Below, piece by piece: positions 42,437-53,107 of a DNA stretch of 64,000 bases; position 1 is the first letter of the stretch, and each line of letters starts with the position of its first letter. A program made the position numbers and the translations under genes. The notes beneath the pieces are model-generated. The model saw only the letters and a program-made list of their open reading frames with translations. It was not told where the DNA came from and made no database searches. The DNA is from CAVZXS01 sp963779325 (GTDB lineage: Bacteria; Bacteroidota; Bacteroidia; Chitinophagales; Chitinophagaceae): the NCBI GenBank assembly GCA_963779325.1, contig CAVZXS010000019.1, positions 372,001-436,000 of the forward strand. Reading direction: 5' to 3'.

Positions 42437-45400
42437 TTAGAATCCTAAATTTAATCCTACCGAAATAGTTTTAGGTATGAATACATTTAAGTTAGATCTG
42501 CTGGCAGCACCTTGTTCAGGATCAAAGGGTTGGTTTTTATCCATCGCTTTAGTCCATAAGTTTGTTCCCCTCACATAAAAGAAAGCATTGGATAATTTTA
42601 ACTTACCTGTAAGGCTTTGCGGCAACGTGTATCCTACCTGGAGGTTCCTCAAACGAATAAAATCAGCTTTATTCAAGTAGAAAGTCGAAGAACTTTGGAA
42701 GCTCTTATTGCCTCCGTAAATATATTTAGGTATATCCGTCTTATCACCCGGTTTTTGCCAACGTTCTAATATCCTTGCCACTTTATTAAATGTTGGATTC
42801 GCACCTGCCCCAATATAAAATGAATTAAAAGCGTCAAAAGAATAATTTCCGTAACTGTAATAAAACTGCGCTTCTACTGTAAATCCTTTATAACTCAATG
42901 TATTTGTAAATGAACCAAAGAACTTTGGCGATGCTGAACCTGATATCAGGCGTTGAGCAGTACTATATACATTTTGAGTCGATTTCAAACTGGAGTCAGT
43001 ATACCATAATGGGTCTCCGTTAGCAGGGTCAACGCCGGCATACTTCCTCAAAAAATAAGACTGCACGTCAAACCCTTCACGAATAATAAAAAGTCCGCTC
43101 AAAATATCTTTTTTATCAGGCAAGGAAAGAACTTTATTTCTATTACGGGCATAATTAAAATCTACACTCCAGTTAAAATCTTTTGTTCTCACAGGAACAA
43201 CATTCAGAGTTAATTCAATTCCTTTATTTTCCAGAGAGCCTATATTCTTCCTGGTCGTAAGAAAACCTGAAGTGGGAGATAGAGGTACATCTAATAAAAG
43301 GTCTTCAGATATTCTCCTGTAAAAATCTGCAGTAATATTCACCCGGCTTTTTAAAATACTTACATCAATACCAATGTCAAGCGGTTTATTTAATTCCCAG
43401 GTTAAATCATTGTTACCTACATTATTGGGCGCACTTCCGGGTATACTGTTATAATTAGCTCCAAAACCATAGCCGGGAAAATAATCATAATCGCCAATAA
43501 AAGCATTGCCGGTTACTCCGTAAGAACCACGTAGTTTTAATTGGTCTATGAAATTAATATTTTGCATAAACGCTTCATTTGATACATTCCAAGAAGCACC
43601 TACTGACCAGAAGTTACCGTACTTATTGTTCGGTCCAAATCTGGAAGAACCATCACGACGAAAACTTCCTGAAAGAATATACCTGTCTTTGTAATTGATA
43701 TCTGCAATTCCGAATTCAGATACAAAAGAATATTGCGATATAGTTGCAGATGCTGTTCTTGGAGTAGCAGCAGAAGCAGGATATTGTAATGCAAGAGTAA
43801 GCGGAAAACCATTACCCTGAAGAGAAGTAAAGTAGGCATTTGATTTTTGGCTCTCATATCCCACTTTTACATTTGCATAAATATCTCCTGATCTATTAAT
43901 TTTCTGACGAAGATTTAGTGTATTTGTCCAGGTATAATTATAGTAACGTGTGTTAAATGCTAATGCTCTTCCTGTTGTGGAGGGATTATACTGGACGTTT
44001 GGTCCAAAAGTAGGACTCCCCGGATTTAATGCTACGCCATCACCGTAGAAAGGGTTATTATATTGTTGTTCTTCCAAATAATTAAAATCGCCTCCGTAAA
44101 CAGATTTAAAAACCAAGTTATCCAAAATTTTATATTCTCCTGAAACACTTCCTCTCAAACTAAGTTCTCTCAGTCTTCTTGTATCCAACTTTGATACTGC
44201 AACTGTATTATAAAGACTGCTGGTAGGAAAATCAGCTGTTAAATAGTTGAGGGTTCCATCGGGTTTATAGGCAGAAAAAGTGGGCAATATAAAGTATGAA
44301 CTTAATACTGGGTTACCGAAAGCACCGCCGGCCAATGGTGTATTTTGTGTTACAAAACCACCATTTAAATTTACAGAAAAATTCAGTTTGCTTGTTGCCT
44401 GGTTGGTAATTCTCATGCTTCCATTATACTTTTTCAGGTCACTTCCGATAACAGTACCTCCCTGCTTAAAATAACCTCCGGATAAATAGAAAGTGGTTTT
44501 ATCGTTACCGCCACTGGCACTTAAATTGTATTGTTGCTGTTCACCTGTTTGAGTAACAGCATTTAACCAGTTAAAATCATTTCCATTACCATTACCCAGG
44601 GCTGTAAGTGTTCCGTCAATTTGAGCCTGTGTAGCACCGGCATTAATCAACCCTTCCCTGGTTAAATCAATATACTCTTTTGCATTTAGTGAACGATTTC
44701 TCGGATTGGTAAAGGCAGTTGTATTTTGCCCAACTTCAGCGTCAAACCTAAACTTTGTTTTTCCCGCCTTACCTTTTTTTGTAGTTACAAGTATAACACC
44801 GTTAGCTCCCCTGCTTCCGTAAACAGAAACAGAAGCTGCGTCTTTTAATACAGTAATACTTTCAATATCATTGGGATTTAAAGTACTTAATAAGTTTGCG
44901 GTGGTTGTCAAACGTGAGGCATCTCCTGTGTTCGCGATAGCACCGTCAATTACCCACAAAGGTGAGCTACCTGCATTAATTGAACTTATACCCCTGATAC
45001 GAATATCCGTTGTAGAGCCCGGCGCACCTGAACCTGAAGCAGCCTGTAAACCCGCTACAGCCCCTTGTAATGCTTTATCCGGTGAAGTGAATGGTTTGTT
45101 TTCAATATCATCAGCCTTTACTGTGGCAACGGAACCTGTAAGATTAGTTTTCTTTTGCGTACCATAACCCACAACCACGACTTCCGCCAAGCTTTTTTCA
45201 GCGCTTTTTAATGAAGTATTAATAACAGTTTTGTTGCTGATACTCACTTCCTGTTCTCCCATATCCACCGATGAAAACACCAGTGTACGGGCATTAGCAG
45301 GAAGAGTTAAAGAATAAGTACCGTCGTTTTGTGTAACTGTACCGATAGTTGGTACCTTTTACTGTTACAGATGCGTTAGGCACTGCGGCCCCTTTATCAT

Positions 45401-45488
45401 CCGTAACCTTTCCGGTAACTGTGCGCTGTGCCAGCAAAGCAGTTGCTGATAACATAACTCCCATTACAAGGAGTAATAGTTTTCTCAT
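42437..45488 (-). pseudogene. SusC/RagA TonB-dependent receptor (pair 1), one frameshift near the N-terminus
   Basis: ATG at 45488 starts MRKLLLLVMGVMLSATALLA and the CarboxypepD_reg domain (TGKVTDDKGAAVPNASVTVK). At about 45345 the frame slips: NYRYSYTKRR replaces the expected NTGTVTQNDG seen in pair 2. One extra base (AACTATCGGT for AACACCGGT-like) explains it. The rest continues in another frame (first possible GTG start at 45280): plug (SLAEVVVVGYGTQKKTNLTG), IRIRGISSINAGSSPLWVID and the 22-strand barrel to LGF. Total length would be about 1016 residues. SusC imports ligands captured by SusD using TonB. As read no signal-bearing full-length receptor is made. Confidence 0.85.
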
Positions 45489-45732
45489 GTGAAGTAGTTT
45501 TGGTTTAAAAATAAAATAAAAAACAGTTTCGGTAATTATGATTAGTAAATAAACAACATTTTACTGAAAAAGTTATTCTGAATTGCGGAAAAATATTGTT
45601 TAGGAACAATGCCTGATTAAACGGACAAATCCTAAAGGCATTTTGCTGCTTAGCTGCTATGTAATTTGAATCGTAAAATTCTGATTATTTATCCTTTGAC
45701 CGGATCATTAGGGCTGTAAATGGTTCTAAACA

Positions 45733-45762
45733 AAAGCCCCCGGTTGATCAACCGGGGGCTTT
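45733..45762. terminator. Terminator after susD of pair 2
   Basis: A perfect palindrome AAAGCCCCCGGTTG / ATCAACCGGGGGCTTT, 32 bp beyond the stop at 45795 on the minus strand, ahead of the pair-1 susC leader. Confidence 0.85.
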
Positions 45763-45794
45763 ACTCATTTATACAAGATCGCTATAATTTGATC

Positions 45795-47276
45795 TTAATT
45801 ATCCCAAAATACTTTATCCTGTAAAGTAGCTGCCTTTTGAGTCGGCGTATTCGGATTCAAATCAATTTCAGATTGAGGATAAAACAGAGTTCTTGGTATA
45901 GAACCGGTAATTGAATTCGTAGGAGATGATAATACAGGATAGCCTGTTCTCCTCCAGTCATTCCAGGGTTCTACTGATACGCCAAATAAAGCAACATATT
46001 TCTCTTCAATAATTTGTTGCAGCTTTTCAGAATTAGTTCCCGCAAGTGTACCGTTTGCCGTCACGTACGTTGTAATGTTAGCTGCGGATACACCAACTTC
46101 CTGCATAGAAGCAGTAATACCTGCTGTAAAAAATGCTTGGGCATCACCGGGAGCACCCATCAATGCAGCCTCAGCACGTATGAAACAATACTCTGCATAG
46201 GGAAGCATACGTTGCGGAGCATCGCCGCTATATACCGCTGAGTTTATACCTGCCGCAGGAGTAGTAACAGTTCCGCGCAAGAAGGTATGAATCCTGCTGA
46301 AATTGTTGTTAGGTGTTGCCGGAATAGCAGTTGCAGACACACCCACATAATTTCCTGAACCCAGAGGAAAATCAGTAAAATAAAATGGCCTGCGCGGGTC
46401 ACTTTTAGCAGCCATCAAACTTAACATTCTTGTATCGGCAAATAAATAATTGGGTCTGCTTACTTCAAATGCGGAGATCGGGCTACGTTGATTGGCCACA
46501 TTGTAAAATCTCATTTGGAAATTATCTGCGTTGGATGCCATAAAAGCAGCTCCGCTGTTAACCAAGGAGGTTATTTGTGCTACACAAAATGCCGGATCTT
46601 TTTTACTGTAATGTATTAACAACCGTAAACGGAGTGTATTAGCCAGCTTAATCCAGTTATTCTTAATGGTAGCATATGTACCCGTGTACATTACTGAGCT
46701 ATTGCCCGGCACCAAAACACTTGTAGTAGCGTTAAGGTCTGTAACCGCTTCTGTAAGTAATGTATTAAGCTTTGGGTAAATAGCAGCGTCATCATCATAC
46801 TTGGGCTGCGTATTGGCTGTCAGTTGCTGCGCTTCAGAATAAGGAACATCTCCCCACACATCAACAATTAGAGCATATTCATATGCTTTCAAAATTTTGG
46901 CAATACCCACATAATACGGGCTGGCAGTACCTTGCTTAATAATCAACTCAAGATCGCCTAAAGTAGTTGCATGCATGCTGCCCCAAACGTTATTCAAATC
47001 GCTACCCGTAATATTATGCCTGTAATATTCAAATGTCTGATTAGGCTGAGATGCGCCGCCTGACATTTGTTGCATTACTAAAGTTGTAAACCTGTACAAA
47101 TCGCTGCCTCCTTCAAAACCTAAGTTCACTTGAGCAGAAGTAAGTAATTGTTCTATCGGACTGTTGGAGTCAGGCAAACGATCGGGGTCGAAGTTGATAT
47201 CCAACTGTTTTTTGCAGGAGCTTACAATTAAAATTCCCGAAAAAAACATGATTAATTTAAAATATTTAAGTTTCAT
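45795..47276 (-). CDS. SusD-like_2 nutrient-binding outer membrane lipoprotein (pair 2)
   Basis: A 493-residue lipoprotein; signal sequence ends FFSGILIVSSC with lipid Cys at 21. It belongs to the SusD-like_2 branch rather than the classical SusD: SPIEQLLTSAQVNLGFEGG, VWGSMHATTLGDLELIIKQG, AYEYALIVDVWGDVPYSEAQ, YFTDFPLGSGNYVG and the C-terminal VSVEPWNDWRRTGYPVL. This branch pairs with its own type of SusC and often binds peptides or non-glycan ligands as well as sugars. The susC gene of pair 2 ends 21 bp upstream (47298). Confidence 0.9.
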   Translation of the reverse strand: MKLKYFKLIMFFSGILIVSSCKKQLDINFDPDRLPDSNSPIEQLLTSAQVNLGFEGGSDLYRFTTLVMQQMSGGASQPNQTFEYYRHNITGSDLNNVWGSMHATTLGDLELIIKQGTASPYYVGIAKILKAYEYALIVDVWGDVPYSEAQQLTANTQPKYDDDAAIYPKLNTLLTEAVTDLNATTSVLVPGNSSVMYTGTYATIKNNWIKLANTLRLRLLIHYSKKDPAFCVAQITSLVNSGAAFMASNADNFQMRFYNVANQRSPISAFEVSRPNYLFADTRMLSLMAAKSDPRRPFYFTDFPLGSGNYVGVSATAIPATPNNNFSRIHTFLRGTVTTPAAGINSAVYSGDAPQRMLPYAEYCFIRAEAALMGAPGDAQAFFTAGITASMQEVGVSAANITTYVTANGTLAGTNSEKLQQIIEEKYVALFGVSVEPWNDWRRTGYPVLSSPTNSITGSIPRTLFYPQSEIDLNPNTPTQKAATLQDKVFWDN

Positions 47277-47297
47277 ATATCTCAGAATTTATTTGAA

Positions 47298-50200
47298 TTA
47301 AAAATTAAGCTTAAGGCCAACACCCATTGAACGTGTTTGCGGCAAAGCGTTAAACTCCAAGCCTTGGGCGTTACTTATACCCAAAGCATTTTGTTCCGGA
47401 TCAAGATGCGGATAATTCGGAGAATTCAGGAAAAGGTTACGTCCGAATATGCTCAACTCCATACTTCCAAAAGGTAATTTTCGCAATAAAGAAGAAGGTA
47501 ATGTATAACCAATTGAAGCCTCCCTGATACGGAACCAGGTAGTATTGAAAATAAATCCTTCTGCAGCAGCAAATTTACCACTGTTTCCAAAATAATCTTG
47601 AGCTGAAACTGCTGTAGTGTTTGGCTGCCCGTTTGCATACACTGCATCAAATATGTAAGGCTTTTGCAAAACACCGGCAGCATCATACCTTGGAAACTCC
47701 GCTGTTTCAATAGCTACACCATTGCGCTGCAAATCAGCTAAGTTCCTTGAATATTGATCACCTCCTTTCTTATAGTCGATTAAGAAAGAGAATGAAAACG
47801 TTTTGTAAGTAAATGTATTGGTAACACCAATTTGATATTTAGAGTTAGGGTTGCCGATTTTTTGCACACCCGAAGTAATTAAAGGCAGGCCGTTTGCACC
47901 TACAATTATCTTACCTGATTTGGCATCTCTCTGGTATGCATTACCATAAAGCTGTCCGTACTCATCTCCTACAACCAAACGGGTATTAGGAGTTACGAAT
48001 CCTCCTAAGAATATATTGGCAACTCCCGGAGCTAATTTGTCAACTATCCCTTTGTATTGCGTATAGTTAAAGTTAATATCCCAAGTAAATGATTTAGACT
48101 TTACCGGTGTTCCATTAATTTCTAATTCTACACCCTTGTTAGTCAGGTTACCCGCATTTAGTACTACTGAAGTAATACCTGCTGTGGCTGAATTGGGTAC
48201 TGCAAAAATTAAATCTCTTGATTTTTGCTTATACTTTGTTGCTGCAATAGTTAAACGACCTTTAAAGAGAGAAAGCTCTAAAGCGATTTCATTATTGGTA
48301 GTAAACTCCGGTCCAAGTTCAGGATTACCGGCAGAGTTGCCGAGTGTGAATCCCTGGATACCATTAAAAGGAAATGCGATTGTTGGTCCGAACCCATCAG
48401 CAGAACCCGCTCCTGCAAAATAAGAATCGGTTGAATAAATAAAATCGCCTGCTTTACCAACCGTTGCGATGTTTCCTCGAAGTTTAATGTTTTCGATTAT
48501 CTTATTTTTTATGCCCGGAAACAGTTCAGTAAAATTAACTGATCCGCCTACCCCATTGTACAGGTAGGAGTTCTTTCCTATTTTAAATGTTGAAGACCAG
48601 TCATTTCTCAATGTAAGGTTCAGACTGAATATGCTCTTATAACCTGCTGTAAAATCGCCATAGGCACCCAAAAGTCTTGTCTTCGAAGACCCATTTGACG
48701 GTGCCGGGCTAAAGGTAGTTGTGTTAGCTAATTGTTCAAAGTCGCGAACAATAATGCCTTTGCCGTCTAATTGAGCTGCAGCGCTATAAATTTGTTGAAA
48801 CTCTGTTCCTACAACAGCAGAGCCGGTCCAATTTCTAAATCTTTTAGTAGCAGTCAAATATCCGTTAGAGTTTATACTACGGTATTGATTACGAACTTCC
48901 CGGATACCGCCCACAGCATTTGCACCTGTATTCGCACCACCTCTTGCCCCAATTTGGTCATATGCATGTCGGAAAGTAGAATACACATCAGTACCCACTT
49001 TATAATCTGCCTGCAGCCATCTGGTGAGTTTAAAATTCAATGAGACATTCCCGATAAAACGATTGATCTCATCACGATATCTGTTATGTTTGATTGTCCA
49101 ATACGGATTATCTTCTCCCAGTGGATAACGCTGGTTCCCAACAGCATCTTCAAATGCCAGCCCGCTCAAGTTGTAGCTGCGGGGCGTAAACCATCCGCGG
49201 AATAACGGGTTACTTAACTGGTTACCTTGTTGGGTTCTCCTCGATGAGTTGTTAGAATAAATACCACCTACACTAACTGTAAGGTAATTGTTAACTTTAG
49301 AACTGGTATTAATTGAAAAATTGTGCCGGTTGAGAACGTTGTTGCCGATTACACCGGTATTTCTTAAATGACCGTAAGAAAAACGAAATGTATTTCTATC
49401 AGTACCACCGGAAAATGCAATATTATTTTGCCAGTTTATACCTTTCTGAAAGATATCAGTTACATTATTCGGGTATGCTGCCAATACTTCTGATCTGTCA
49501 TTGGCATTAGTGGCAGGATTGTATGCATTGGCAACTGTCTGACCTGTAATTCTCGGGCCCCATGAAGTTTGAGCTACGGGAGAAAAAACGCCGCTGTTCC
49601 CCTGTGCATATTCATTCTGAAAATCAGGAGTTCGATTTACTGATTCCAATTGATATGTACTTGAAAATTGGATAGAGTTTTTTTGAGATGACTTTCCCTT
49701 TTTTGTTGTAATTACGATTACACCATTGGAAGCTCTTGATCCGTACAATACTGCCGCAGAAGGGCCTTTCAATATACTCATGCTTTCAATATCTTCCTGA
49801 TTTATATCTATAGCACGATTCGATACTGAAGGACCCGCCTGTAATGGAGAACCACCTCCGCTGTTATCAATAGGAATACCATCGATAACAAATAAAGGCT
49901 GGTTGGAACCTGTAAACGTTGTATTACCACGAATAACAATACTGGAGCCGGTAAATGAACCCCCGCTTCCGCTAACCTTTACACCCGCCACCTTACCTGC
50001 CAATGCATTGGTAACATTTGTAGTATGCGCTTTAGTAAGCTCATTTGCACTGAGTTGGGTTACACCATAGCCAAGTGTTTTCTTGTCTTTTTTAATACCA
50101 AAGGCTGTAACCACTACTTCGGTTAAGTTTTTATCGGCATTTTTTAATGAAACATTAATTACACTCTGGTTACCTATACCCACTTCCTGTTCGCTCATAT

Positions 50201-50423
50201 CTACCGATGAAAACACCAAAGTGGAGGCATCAGCAGGAACAGTTAAAGAATAAGTACCGTCGTTTTGGGTAACTGTACCGGTATTGGTACCTTTTACCGT
50301 TACAGAAGCATTGGACACTGCGGCTCCTTTATCATCCGTAACCTTACCGCTTATGGTGCGCTGTGCCAGCAAAGCGGTAGCTGATAACATAACTCCCATT
50401 ACAAGGAGTAATAGCTTTCTCAT
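47298..50423 (-). CDS. SusC/RagA TonB-linked outer membrane receptor (pair 2)
   Basis: The frame is open from 50477, but ATG 50423 (MRKLLLLVMGVMLSATALLA) is the true start, equal to that of pair 1; 1041 residues. CarboxypepD_reg domain at 22-105 (TGTVTQNDGTYSLTVPADAS), plug at about 115-240 (LTEVVVTAFGIKKDKKTLGY, SGGSFTGSSIVIRGNTTF, IEDIESMSILKGP-like region, ASNGVIVITTKKGK), then the barrel. The C-terminus ends MGVGLKLNF with the terminal Phe used by the BAM machinery. It imports the ligand presented by the SusD-like_2 partner. DNA of the first 200 bp and the leader is nearly identical to that of pair 1, while the barrels are not. Confidence 0.93.
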   Translation of the reverse strand: MRKLLLLVMGVMLSATALLAQRTISGKVTDDKGAAVSNASVTVKGTNTGTVTQNDGTYSLTVPADASTLVFSSVDMSEQEVGIGNQSVINVSLKNADKNLTEVVVTAFGIKKDKKTLGYGVTQLSANELTKAHTTNVTNALAGKVAGVKVSGSGGSFTGSSIVIRGNTTFTGSNQPLFVIDGIPIDNSGGGSPLQAGPSVSNRAIDINQEDIESMSILKGPSAAVLYGSRASNGVIVITTKKGKSSQKNSIQFSSTYQLESVNRTPDFQNEYAQGNSGVFSPVAQTSWGPRITGQTVANAYNPATNANDRSEVLAAYPNNVTDIFQKGINWQNNIAFSGGTDRNTFRFSYGHLRNTGVIGNNVLNRHNFSINTSSKVNNYLTVSVGGIYSNNSSRRTQQGNQLSNPLFRGWFTPRSYNLSGLAFEDAVGNQRYPLGEDNPYWTIKHNRYRDEINRFIGNVSLNFKLTRWLQADYKVGTDVYSTFRHAYDQIGARGGANTGANAVGGIREVRNQYRSINSNGYLTATKRFRNWTGSAVVGTEFQQIYSAAAQLDGKGIIVRDFEQLANTTTFSPAPSNGSSKTRLLGAYGDFTAGYKSIFSLNLTLRNDWSSTFKIGKNSYLYNGVGGSVNFTELFPGIKNKIIENIKLRGNIATVGKAGDFIYSTDSYFAGAGSADGFGPTIAFPFNGIQGFTLGNSAGNPELGPEFTTNNEIALELSLFKGRLTIAATKYKQKSRDLIFAVPNSATAGITSVVLNAGNLTNKGVELEINGTPVKSKSFTWDINFNYTQYKGIVDKLAPGVANIFLGGFVTPNTRLVVGDEYGQLYGNAYQRDAKSGKIIVGANGLPLITSGVQKIGNPNSKYQIGVTNTFTYKTFSFSFLIDYKKGGDQYSRNLADLQRNGVAIETAEFPRYDAAGVLQKPYIFDAVYANGQPNTTAVSAQDYFGNSGKFAAAEGFIFNTTWFRIREASIGYTLPSSLLRKLPFGSMELSIFGRNLFLNSPNYPHLDPEQNALGISNAQGLEFNALPQTRSMGVGLKLNF

Positions 50424-50581
50424 GTGAAGTAGTTTTAGTTTAAAAATGTGAACAATGTCCGATTCGAAGCACCGCAAATAAACAACATTTTAAGGAAAAG
50501 CAAAAACATCTTGTTTATTCTTTTGGGCCAATTATATGGACATACCCTTTGGGTATTTTGCTGCTTGGCCGGGCTGAAAAT

Positions 50582-52933
50582 CTACTTTCTGAATTTTACC
50601 CAAGATATTAATATAGCGGGAAGTAAAACCAAGTTGGTAAGTGTGGCTGTAACCAGCGTAAGCGAAGTAAGCCATCCTAAGGCCTGTGTACCGCCAAAAC
50701 TGCTGAAACTGAATATGATAAATCCTGCAATGAGGGTAAAAGAGGTAAATATGATGCTGATGCCTGTGCTGTGAATGGTTTCAATCACCGTCTGCTTCAT
50801 GTCATAGTTTTGGCCGGGCAACTCCTGCTTATAATTTACCAAAAACCGAATGGTAACATCAATAGCAATGCCCAATGCTACACTGAATACCAATACCGTA
50901 GACGGCTTTAACGGTATACCTACCCAGCCCATTACACCGGCCGTTATTAATAAAGGAATAATATTGGGTATTAAAGAACACAACAGAATACGTAAGGACC
51001 TGAATAAATAAAGCATACACAAAGCGATCAACAGGAATGCCCAGGCAATACTTTCTCGTAAACCTTTTATAATATAGCGGCTACCTTCCAAAAAAGTAAC
51101 GCTGCTGCCGGTAAATTGTACATCGTATTTGTCTTTCGCGAATAATTGGTTAACTCTCAGTTGCAGCGTATCAATAATTTCCGGTAAACGCTTACTGCCT
51201 ACATCAGCCATATTTACACTGATGCGGGCCTGCTGTTTGCTGCTGTCTATAAAGGAAGCAATCAATTTACTGAAAGAGTTTTTAGTACCGGTTGATGTAT
51301 CTTTTTTAAAATTAAAATACTCATTTAACGCCGGCATAATGTATTCATCGGGTACGCCGTAACTCATTGAGTCGCCTTCAAAAAAAGCTTGCTTGGCAAA
51401 TTTCATTCCTTCTACTATGGATAAGGGCCGTGCCATCTCCGGCTGAGCTGTTATATATTGCGATAAAGAATCTATATTTCTGAAAGTAAACAATGCATTT
51501 TTACGCAAGCCGTTCTTCTGTTTAGTATCTACTATTATCTCCAGCGGCATTACACCCTTAAAATGTTTTTCAAAAAATTTCAGGTCGGTATAAATTTTAT
51601 CCGTTTTTGGTAAATCATCTACAATATATCCTACGCTTTTTAATTTAAGCAAACCAATAGCGGAAATGCTTACAATTATAATGGTAGTTATATAAATAAA
51701 TTTACGATGGTTGAGGCTCCATCTTTCCAGCCTGTCCAACCAGCGGTTCAAACTTAAACTGTCTAAATATTTGGTGTGTCTTGTTTTTGGCCCGGGCAGG
51801 TAACTGAGTACGGCCGGTATCAGTATTAATGAAATAACAAAAAGTATCATGATATTGATACCCGAAACCAAACCAAACTCTTTCAATACGGCGCTGCGGG
51901 TAAATGCAAAAACAGCAAAGCCGATAGCCGCCGCTACATTGCAAAACAGTGTAACAATTCCCATACGTTCCACCATTTCTATTAATGCATTTTTTACTCT
52001 GGCAGCATTAGCCGGCCCTTCAGTATCATTGTACGATGTATGGTATTTATTTAAAAAATAAATACAGTTCGGAATACCTATCACTACGATCAATGGCGGA
52101 ATCAGCGCCGTGAGTATGGTTATTTTATAACCCAATAAATGCATGGTACCGAGGCTCCACACTACGCCAATAATGACGACAGCCAGCGACAGCCACATAG
52201 CCGTCAATGATCGGAAGAAAATCAGCAATATAAGTGCGGATAATATAACTGAAGCGACTAAGAACCATTTCATTTCGCCGGCTATGCGGGTTGCTATTTG
52301 CGTACGTATCAGCGGCAAACCGCTTACACGAAATCGTAAATCGGTTTTAGTTTCTACTACATTTATCGCATCAGTAATATTTGCAATAACCGTTTCGCGT
52401 CTTTTGGAGTTCAGTATGTCTCTGTTGATTCGTACTCCCATCAACCAGGCATTGGTTGCCGGGTTATGTATTAATCCTTTATAAAAAGGCAGATTTAAAA
52501 AAATTTTGGCGCAACTGTCTATCTCGCTTTGTGTAAGCTTGTTGCTTGGGAAAATAATTTCGGCTTTCAGTTTTTCCGATTCACCATCCTGCACTTTTAC
52601 AAGATTTACCGCTGATGATACACCTACAACATCTTCTACACCCTTTACTTTTTTCAAGGATTCCGCCAAGCCGGTGTAGGTATTAAAATTTGATTGAACA
52701 AAAAGTTTATCCGTCTGTGTACCTATTACTAACAGGTTACCGTCTTCGCCAAATTTCTTTTTAAACTCTTGATACGCCAGGTACTTGGGATTATCAGTCG
52801 GTATGGCTCGGGTAAATTCGTAACTCAACTGCAGCTTACTTGCAAAATAGCCCATGACAGCCGTACCCGCCAGCAATAAAAAAAGCAATGGCAGCCGGTA
52901 GCTAAGTATAATTTGTCCCAGTTTTCTCCACAT
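50582..52933 (-). CDS. RND/MMPL family exporter
   Basis: The frame opens at 53080, but ATG 52933 (MWRKLGQIILSYRLPLLFLL) fits the membrane start; 783 residues. Two repeats, each one TM helix, a periplasmic domain of 200-250 residues and five further TM helices: repeat 1 with LIFFRSLTAMWLSLAVVIIG and LIPPLIVVIGIPNCIYFLNK, repeat 2 with ALGIAIDVTIRFLVNY and SSFGGTQALGWLTSL. This is the MMPL/SSD-like RND type (hopanoid or lipid exporters), driven by proton flow. No membrane-fusion or outer-membrane partner is adjacent. It is divergent from umuC; the cargo is probably lipidic, by inference. Confidence 0.85.
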   Translation of the reverse strand: MWRKLGQIILSYRLPLLFLLLAGTAVMGYFASKLQLSYEFTRAIPTDNPKYLAYQEFKKKFGEDGNLLVIGTQTDKLFVQSNFNTYTGLAESLKKVKGVEDVVGVSSAVNLVKVQDGESEKLKAEIIFPSNKLTQSEIDSCAKIFLNLPFYKGLIHNPATNAWLMGVRINRDILNSKRRETVIANITDAINVVETKTDLRFRVSGLPLIRTQIATRIAGEMKWFLVASVILSALILLIFFRSLTAMWLSLAVVIIGVVWSLGTMHLLGYKITILTALIPPLIVVIGIPNCIYFLNKYHTSYNDTEGPANAARVKNALIEMVERMGIVTLFCNVAAAIGFAVFAFTRSAVLKEFGLVSGINIMILFVISLILIPAVLSYLPGPKTRHTKYLDSLSLNRWLDRLERWSLNHRKFIYITTIIIVSISAIGLLKLKSVGYIVDDLPKTDKIYTDLKFFEKHFKGVMPLEIIVDTKQKNGLRKNALFTFRNIDSLSQYITAQPEMARPLSIVEGMKFAKQAFFEGDSMSYGVPDEYIMPALNEYFNFKKDTSTGTKNSFSKLIASFIDSSKQQARISVNMADVGSKRLPEIIDTLQLRVNQLFAKDKYDVQFTGSSVTFLEGSRYIIKGLRESIAWAFLLIALCMLYLFRSLRILLCSLIPNIIPLLITAGVMGWVGIPLKPSTVLVFSVALGIAIDVTIRFLVNYKQELPGQNYDMKQTVIETIHSTGISIIFTSFTLIAGFIIFSFSSFGGTQALGWLTSLTLVTATLTNLVLLPAILISWVKFRK

Positions 52934-53107
52934 AATATATAATACCCGTTTAGCGTTGGTGTGGTTGCAAAGAAAATTAATTTGAGCCGTTTGGCGAAGT
53001 TTATTTGAAGCCCGGACAGCAATTGGCAACATGCTGTTCACAACTTTCAGAAAGAGATGTGCCGGGTATAGATGAGGCACCCAAAATATTTTACTACCTT
53101 AGTAAGA

